Below, one piece after another: positions 60,191 to 64,000 of a stretch of 64,000 nucleotides of DNA. The number at the start of each line of letters is the position of its first letter. Positions within the stretch are counted from its first letter, which is position 1. Position numbers and translations under genes: made by a program. A model generated the notes under the pieces. The model worked only from the letters and a program-made list of their open reading frames with translations, was not told the DNA's origin and ran no database searches. The stretch comes from Paenibacillus baekrokdamisoli. GTDB taxonomy: Bacteria; Bacillota; Bacilli; Paenibacillales; Paenibacillaceae. The stretch is from the NCBI RefSeq assembly GCF_003945345.1, contig NZ_AP019308.1, forward strand, positions 4,233,501-4,297,500, read 5' to 3'.

Positions 60191-62608
60191 TCACTGACCC
60201 TCAGTAATCCCCACAATTCTACTAGCCAAATCCACCTGTTCATGATCGAGCTCAACCTTCACCCGTCCAAGTCTTCGCTGCTCACGCCATTGCCTGATAT
60301 CCTCTTCCGTGTTCAGCTTCAGCTCGGCAATCTCCAATGCGCGGTCGAAAACATACTTTGAAGTATAGAGAAGTGTATATATTCCACGTCCTCCAGAGAC
60401 AATTGGCGTTTCCCGCTTCACCCACTGTTCAACAGTGAATTTCACATATAGCTTCTCCTCCGTACCTGGCCTCGCCGGAAGCTCGGTAATCTCACGGCGC
60501 CGAAGTACCTTCCAGTCCTTGATCTTCCCGAACCAGTGAATGCCAGATTCTCTTCCTAGAGATTCGAACTTCTTTACGGACTGATAGAACGCTACATACT
60601 CCATTTGTGCGAGCAACGTGTGATCGGTGATATTATCGAGAGGTACATGATAGAACCCATACTTGAGCGCATCATCTAATTGCTCCACTCCACGAAGTGA
60701 GCCTACAAGTACATTACGCCCTGCCATCTTGTTCTGGTAATAATCTTTAGTCCCTCTTGGGCGAGTCGAACGCTCGTATGCCTTCTCCGGACTGTCCATA
60801 ATGATCTCGTCCAGAAAAGCCTCCATCAGCTTAGTCGCGTTCGGCAAGAACGGGAAGGCGCCGACATTAATGAGCTCAATACTCTTATAGAACTTATGCT
60901 CTCGGAACTGCTCCTCATCGTGATACGGGAACAACACATATGCTCCGAACATGCTTCGCTCCAGCTCACGTCCACTGCCCTCAGCGTACACAATAGCATC
61001 CCGATAACGATGCATCGTATTAATATCAGATTCCTCTGGCCCGGGCGTCCGGTAATCCCTCCGATATGAAGTGCCTTCATAAGCAGAATCTAACCGATAC
61101 TTTGCATCGAAAATATACTTATACTCCGTATCCGAGTCTTTCTTCTTCAAAGTCAGTACGTTATCCGGCCGTTGTGAGATCGTTGGCGTCTGCTCACCTC
61201 GTGGCAAGGTATTGTAGTAAAGTGTGAATACTTCCCCGTTCTTCGGGTTGCGATACACCATTTTCGCTTTCTGTGTCTTATCGAGCGTTACGAAAATCCC
61301 GGTGCGGTTCACTTTAATAATATCTTGCTTCAGCAGCTCATACTTGCGGCTCAGCAGATCATGAATTTTCAAGAAACACCAATACTCATACAGCTGCGCC
61401 AAGTCCTTCATCGACAGGCGGAACAAGTCGCTCTGAATCGATAAGCCCTTCATTAGCATGAGATAGTTCCGATAGACCTCTCGATACCCCGGTGCCATCT
61501 GAAGTACAAGTGTAATCGAGAGCTGACGCATCTCCTTGACCTGAAGAAAATCTAGACCAAGCAGCCTTTGCAGCTGTGATTGCATATCCGCGAGCTTACG
61601 AGCAAGTAGCGGATCCTTTAGTCTTCCTTTGTCCGATAAACGCAGCTTCAAATCCTTTAGCTTCTGAGCAATGCGCAGCAGTACCCAACGTACGAACCGA
61701 TTCTCGTTCGTATCGTAATCAACATACCGCTTCGTCTCCATCGCATGACTCGGATAATAACGCCGCTCGTTGATCGAGATCATACCAAGTTTATCATCCT
61801 GCCTAAGAAGATGAGGATGCTTGGCAAGGAAAGCAATATTCTTCTTACCTGGTTTTCTCACTCGTCCCGACTCAACAATCCGATTCTCTACTTGATGCCT
61901 GGTGTGTGGCGCACTCTGAATTCGCTCCACTGCTTGCACCAACTGTCCAAACACATGTTGCAAAATCGTGAAGAATTCAGTTAAGCTCTGATGTCTCGTC
62001 TCCTTGAGTCCGGTAAGATGATAAGTCTTACGTAGAAAGTCGAACGATAGGTTATAGATCTGCTGATTCACATCGTTTAGGATCATTTGATAATCGCGTT
62101 TGTAGTCCATTTTCACAGGAAAAATCTCCAGCTGTAGCCCAAGTACAGCCTGCCCGTATAGACGAAGCTCCAAATCCGTTAATCCAACTTCACTTTGGAA
62201 ATTGAGAATTCCAGCGAGAATATTGCCTTTTCCAAGTGGCTTTACGGCTTGTCTAATATGAAGATTCTCATGGTAGAAGCTGAGCGGAACGTCTTGCTTC
62301 TTCTCAATGACAAGCTCATAAGACTGCGTCTCAAAGAAGATTGGGTATGCAATCTCTCCCCTCTGCCAGTCTTTTAGCTCCTTCGTCTCTGGATTAAAGA
62401 GCAAAACTCTCTCTATCTCTAGCGAAGTAGACGGCACATTTATGTTCAAATGGGCAGGTAGTAACTGATTGTCATCGGTTCTATGAAGCTGTAGAGAGTC
62501 CACTTTCGGGTGAAACGGCTTACCCTGAAGGTACAGATTAAATAGATTCGTCTCAATGCGAAGCAGCTCAATACTCACATTAGGAGAGCCAATAGGAGGT
62601 GAATCCAT
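60191..62608 (-). CDS. McrC-like nuclease subunit (DUF2357, PD-(D/E)XK)
   Basis: 805 residues. A DUF2357 N-terminal half (about 60-330; FLRKTYHLTGLKETRHQSLT) is followed by a restriction-endonuclease-like core with YIFDAKYRLD, the D-x-K part of the nuclease site, near residue 510. The C-terminal 130 residues (HWFGKIKDWKVLRRREI, TLLYTSKYVFDRALE) recur as a broken copy at 53506. Its start overlaps the McrB-like gene by 29 bases. The pair forms a modification-dependent (type IV-like) restriction system in which this subunit would cut DNA. Confidence 0.88.
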   Translation of the reverse strand: MDSPPIGSPNVSIELLRIETNLFNLYLQGKPFHPKVDSLQLHRTDDNQLLPAHLNINVPSTSLEIERVLLFNPETKELKDWQRGEIAYPIFFETQSYELVIEKKQDVPLSFYHENLHIRQAVKPLGKGNILAGILNFQSEVGLTDLELRLYGQAVLGLQLEIFPVKMDYKRDYQMILNDVNQQIYNLSFDFLRKTYHLTGLKETRHQSLTEFFTILQHVFGQLVQAVERIQSAPHTRHQVENRIVESGRVRKPGKKNIAFLAKHPHLLRQDDKLGMISINERRYYPSHAMETKRYVDYDTNENRFVRWVLLRIAQKLKDLKLRLSDKGRLKDPLLARKLADMQSQLQRLLGLDFLQVKEMRQLSITLVLQMAPGYREVYRNYLMLMKGLSIQSDLFRLSMKDLAQLYEYWCFLKIHDLLSRKYELLKQDIIKVNRTGIFVTLDKTQKAKMVYRNPKNGEVFTLYYNTLPRGEQTPTISQRPDNVLTLKKKDSDTEYKYIFDAKYRLDSAYEGTSYRRDYRTPGPEESDINTMHRYRDAIVYAEGSGRELERSMFGAYVLFPYHDEEQFREHKFYKSIELINVGAFPFLPNATKLMEAFLDEIIMDSPEKAYERSTRPRGTKDYYQNKMAGRNVLVGSLRGVEQLDDALKYGFYHVPLDNITDHTLLAQMEYVAFYQSVKKFESLGRESGIHWFGKIKDWKVLRRREITELPARPGTEEKLYVKFTVEQWVKRETPIVSGGRGIYTLLYTSKYVFDRALEIAELKLNTEEDIRQWREQRRLGRVKVELDHEQVDLASRIVGITEGQ

Positions 62609-63959
62609 CTTCCTCTAACCTCCGTAGCATGAAAGCCAGCTTGCGAGCGCTGAGGGGATATTTAGCCTCTGCTTCTTGCCCACTGGATTTCCATTTCGAA
62701 TAGAGTTCTGATGCATCATCCATCAGATCGTTAATAGGTAAGGACTTCCCAATAGCTTCCTGAAGGAGCTGAAGCAACACTCGCTTCACAGATGAACTGC
62801 TTCCTTGTACACGTGGCAACAGCTTTTGTAGCAACTGCAGATCGAAAGCTTTTTCCTCGCTCATTAGTTCAAACTGCTCATTGTAGATCATATAGAAACA
62901 GACGGCATCCCTGATGCGGAAACCTACATGCGAATGAATCTGTTCCAGAATGTCGTTCACCTTGACCAGCTTCGCCGTCACCTTCTGCACAAGCTCCTGA
63001 TTACGATCATAGGCGTCAATTAGCTGCAGGTACTCACTTCGCAAGAAGGGGTTGGTCGTACGCACAGTGGCTGTTTCATTAGTTAATCCACCAGGGAACT
63101 GTTCCAAATTGATGTAGTTGAATTCAATTGTATTGGCACGGTCTAACACTTTTTTGCTAAAAGGATGCGTCGTCTCGTCCATATTCACCGTGCCAATGAG
63201 ATATACATTATCCGGGAACGCTAAGCCGCCATAGATGGGCTGATCTTCGGTGTTTAAACTATCCGAGTGAATAAGTGGTACCGTCACGATTCGCTCATTC
63301 CGCCACTCTTGCGTCTCAATCACACTGAGTAAGTCGCTGAAGTAATGCTCAACACGCGCCAAGTTCATCTCATCTAAGCAGACAAAATAGGGCTTATTCC
63401 GGTTGCTTTCCTTTGATGCTTCCACCAGCACTTCAGATAGTCGCCCTGGACGGAAAGCTCCCGTTAAGTCCTTGTAGCCGAGCAGATCAGAAGGATCACT
63501 CCAGTCTGGTCGAACCGGAATGAGGTTGAATTGATGATTTAGGCTTGTAGCTCCTAGTGCCTCCGCGAAGAGCTTGACCAGCTTGGTTTTGCCCGTACCT
63601 GAGACTCCGGCTAGAATGACGAATGGCTTGGTCTTGAGGGATAAATAGAAGTTCTCGATGAGGTCATCTGGAAAGTGGAAGCCTCTGCTTTCGATATAGG
63701 ATTTAATATGATTGACTCGCTCCACTACCGTTAATGTATCCACAGGCTCCACCTCCACCTCGGCTATATAGCTATATTGATCTCGTGATTTACTAACGTA
63801 TCCAAGCTCCTCTAGCCAATTCAACATGAATCGCGACCGATTTTCCTGCGTCACGCTTCCCCACTCCTCCTCCATGTTCATGGCAGGGATGAAGACATCG
63901 TTGAACCGATTAAGGTTGAATGTAACTAACTCCTCTACCAATGAAATAGCAAGATTCAT
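62580..63959 (-). CDS. McrB-like AAA+ ATPase of the restriction pair
   Basis: At least 459 residues. Walker A GVSGTGKT (near 120), Walker B FVCLDEMNLARVEHY, and the sensor-like GTVNMDETTHPFSKKVLDRA are those of McrB-type motors, which move along DNA and drive the nuclease subunit. The N-terminal part should recognise modified DNA or other signals. No ribosome binding site precedes the ATG at 63957-63959, and the frame stays open to the window edge (EYATNLVKV), so the true start may lie outside. Segments of this gene recur at 50950 and 58372. Confidence 0.87.
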   Translation of the reverse strand: MNLAISLVEELVTFNLNRFNDVFIPAMNMEEEWGSVTQENRSRFMLNWLEELGYVSKSRDQYSYIAEVEVEPVDTLTVVERVNHIKSYIESRGFHFPDDLIENFYLSLKTKPFVILAGVSGTGKTKLVKLFAEALGATSLNHQFNLIPVRPDWSDPSDLLGYKDLTGAFRPGRLSEVLVEASKESNRNKPYFVCLDEMNLARVEHYFSDLLSVIETQEWRNERIVTVPLIHSDSLNTEDQPIYGGLAFPDNVYLIGTVNMDETTHPFSKKVLDRANTIEFNYINLEQFPGGLTNETATVRTTNPFLRSEYLQLIDAYDRNQELVQKVTAKLVKVNDILEQIHSHVGFRIRDAVCFYMIYNEQFELMSEEKAFDLQLLQKLLPRVQGSSSSVKRVLLQLLQEAIGKSLPINDLMDDASELYSKWKSSGQEAEAKYPLSARKLAFMLRRLEEDGFTSYWLS

Positions 63960-64000
63960 GACTTTTACAAGGTTGGTTGCATATTCATTATCAATTGAAT

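Overview
The window looks like a chromosomal segment of a Paenibacillus-type member of the Bacillota. The grounds are S-layer-homology (SLH) surface proteins, strong GGAGG-type ribosome binding sites, many TTG/GTG starts, and moderate GC. No rRNA, ordinary tRNA or CRISPR array was seen. Most genes lie on the minus strand, and the window is unusually rich in gene fragments that have lost their ends or reading frame.

Layout. 1-7.4 kb: the N-terminal part of a secreted surface protein, a DEAD-box helicase, a LysR-Vat acetyltransferase pair, a divergent F420-reductase-like gene, and an ArsR regulator with a saccharopine-dehydrogenase-like enzyme. 7.9-15.4 kb: an AI-2E-family membrane protein, a YgjP-like metalloprotease, a two-component system behind a membrane-anchored serine hydrolase, a YcxB-like protein, and SLH and ATP-grasp remnants. 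15.4-22.4 kb: small secreted or membrane proteins, and an ECF-type sigma factor with its DUF4367 partner. 22.5-24.5 kb: a TROVE/Ro60 gene preceded by three tandem RNA structures that I read as bacterial Y RNAs. One of them carries a tRNA-like module in permuted order. A cluster of six DnaA-box-like 9-mers follows at 24.73-24.83 kb.

24.9-33.9 kb: a minus-strand cluster reading, in transcription order, ABC ATPase, permease, binding protein, RutA-like flavin monooxygenase, RutB-like isochorismatase-fold hydrolase, M20 peptidase, a 33-codon flavin-reductase remnant, a TetR regulator with a flavodoxin-like tail, and an MFS exporter. It probably imports and oxidatively opens a nitrogenous (pyrimidine-like) ring. 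34.2-42.4 kb: a 1094-residue GLUG/SLH surface protein and a large degenerate-kinase/ATPase/GAF/LuxR regulator. 42.5-50.9 kb: TetR plus a formylglycine-enzyme-like protein, a decayed stretch, an AraC-hydrolase pair, and nagAB with a divergent AraC regulator.

50.9-64 kb is a defence-island-like region. A HEPN-LytTR pair with a divergent XRE gene occurs twice, at about 51-52.4 kb and 58.5-60 kb. Between the two copies sit NUDIX and DUF6232 genes, a broken copy of the McrC-like gene, serine-recombinase remnants, and a DprA-like gene behind a RecQ helicase fused to a phosphoribosyltransferase. The window ends in an intact McrC-like (DUF2357) and McrB-like pair. Two families of intergenic hairpin repeats are scattered through the window (six and three copies). 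The strongest candidates for new biology are the three-Y-RNA/Ro60 locus, the duplicated HEPN-LytTR-XRE module and the RecQ-PRTase/DprA pair.
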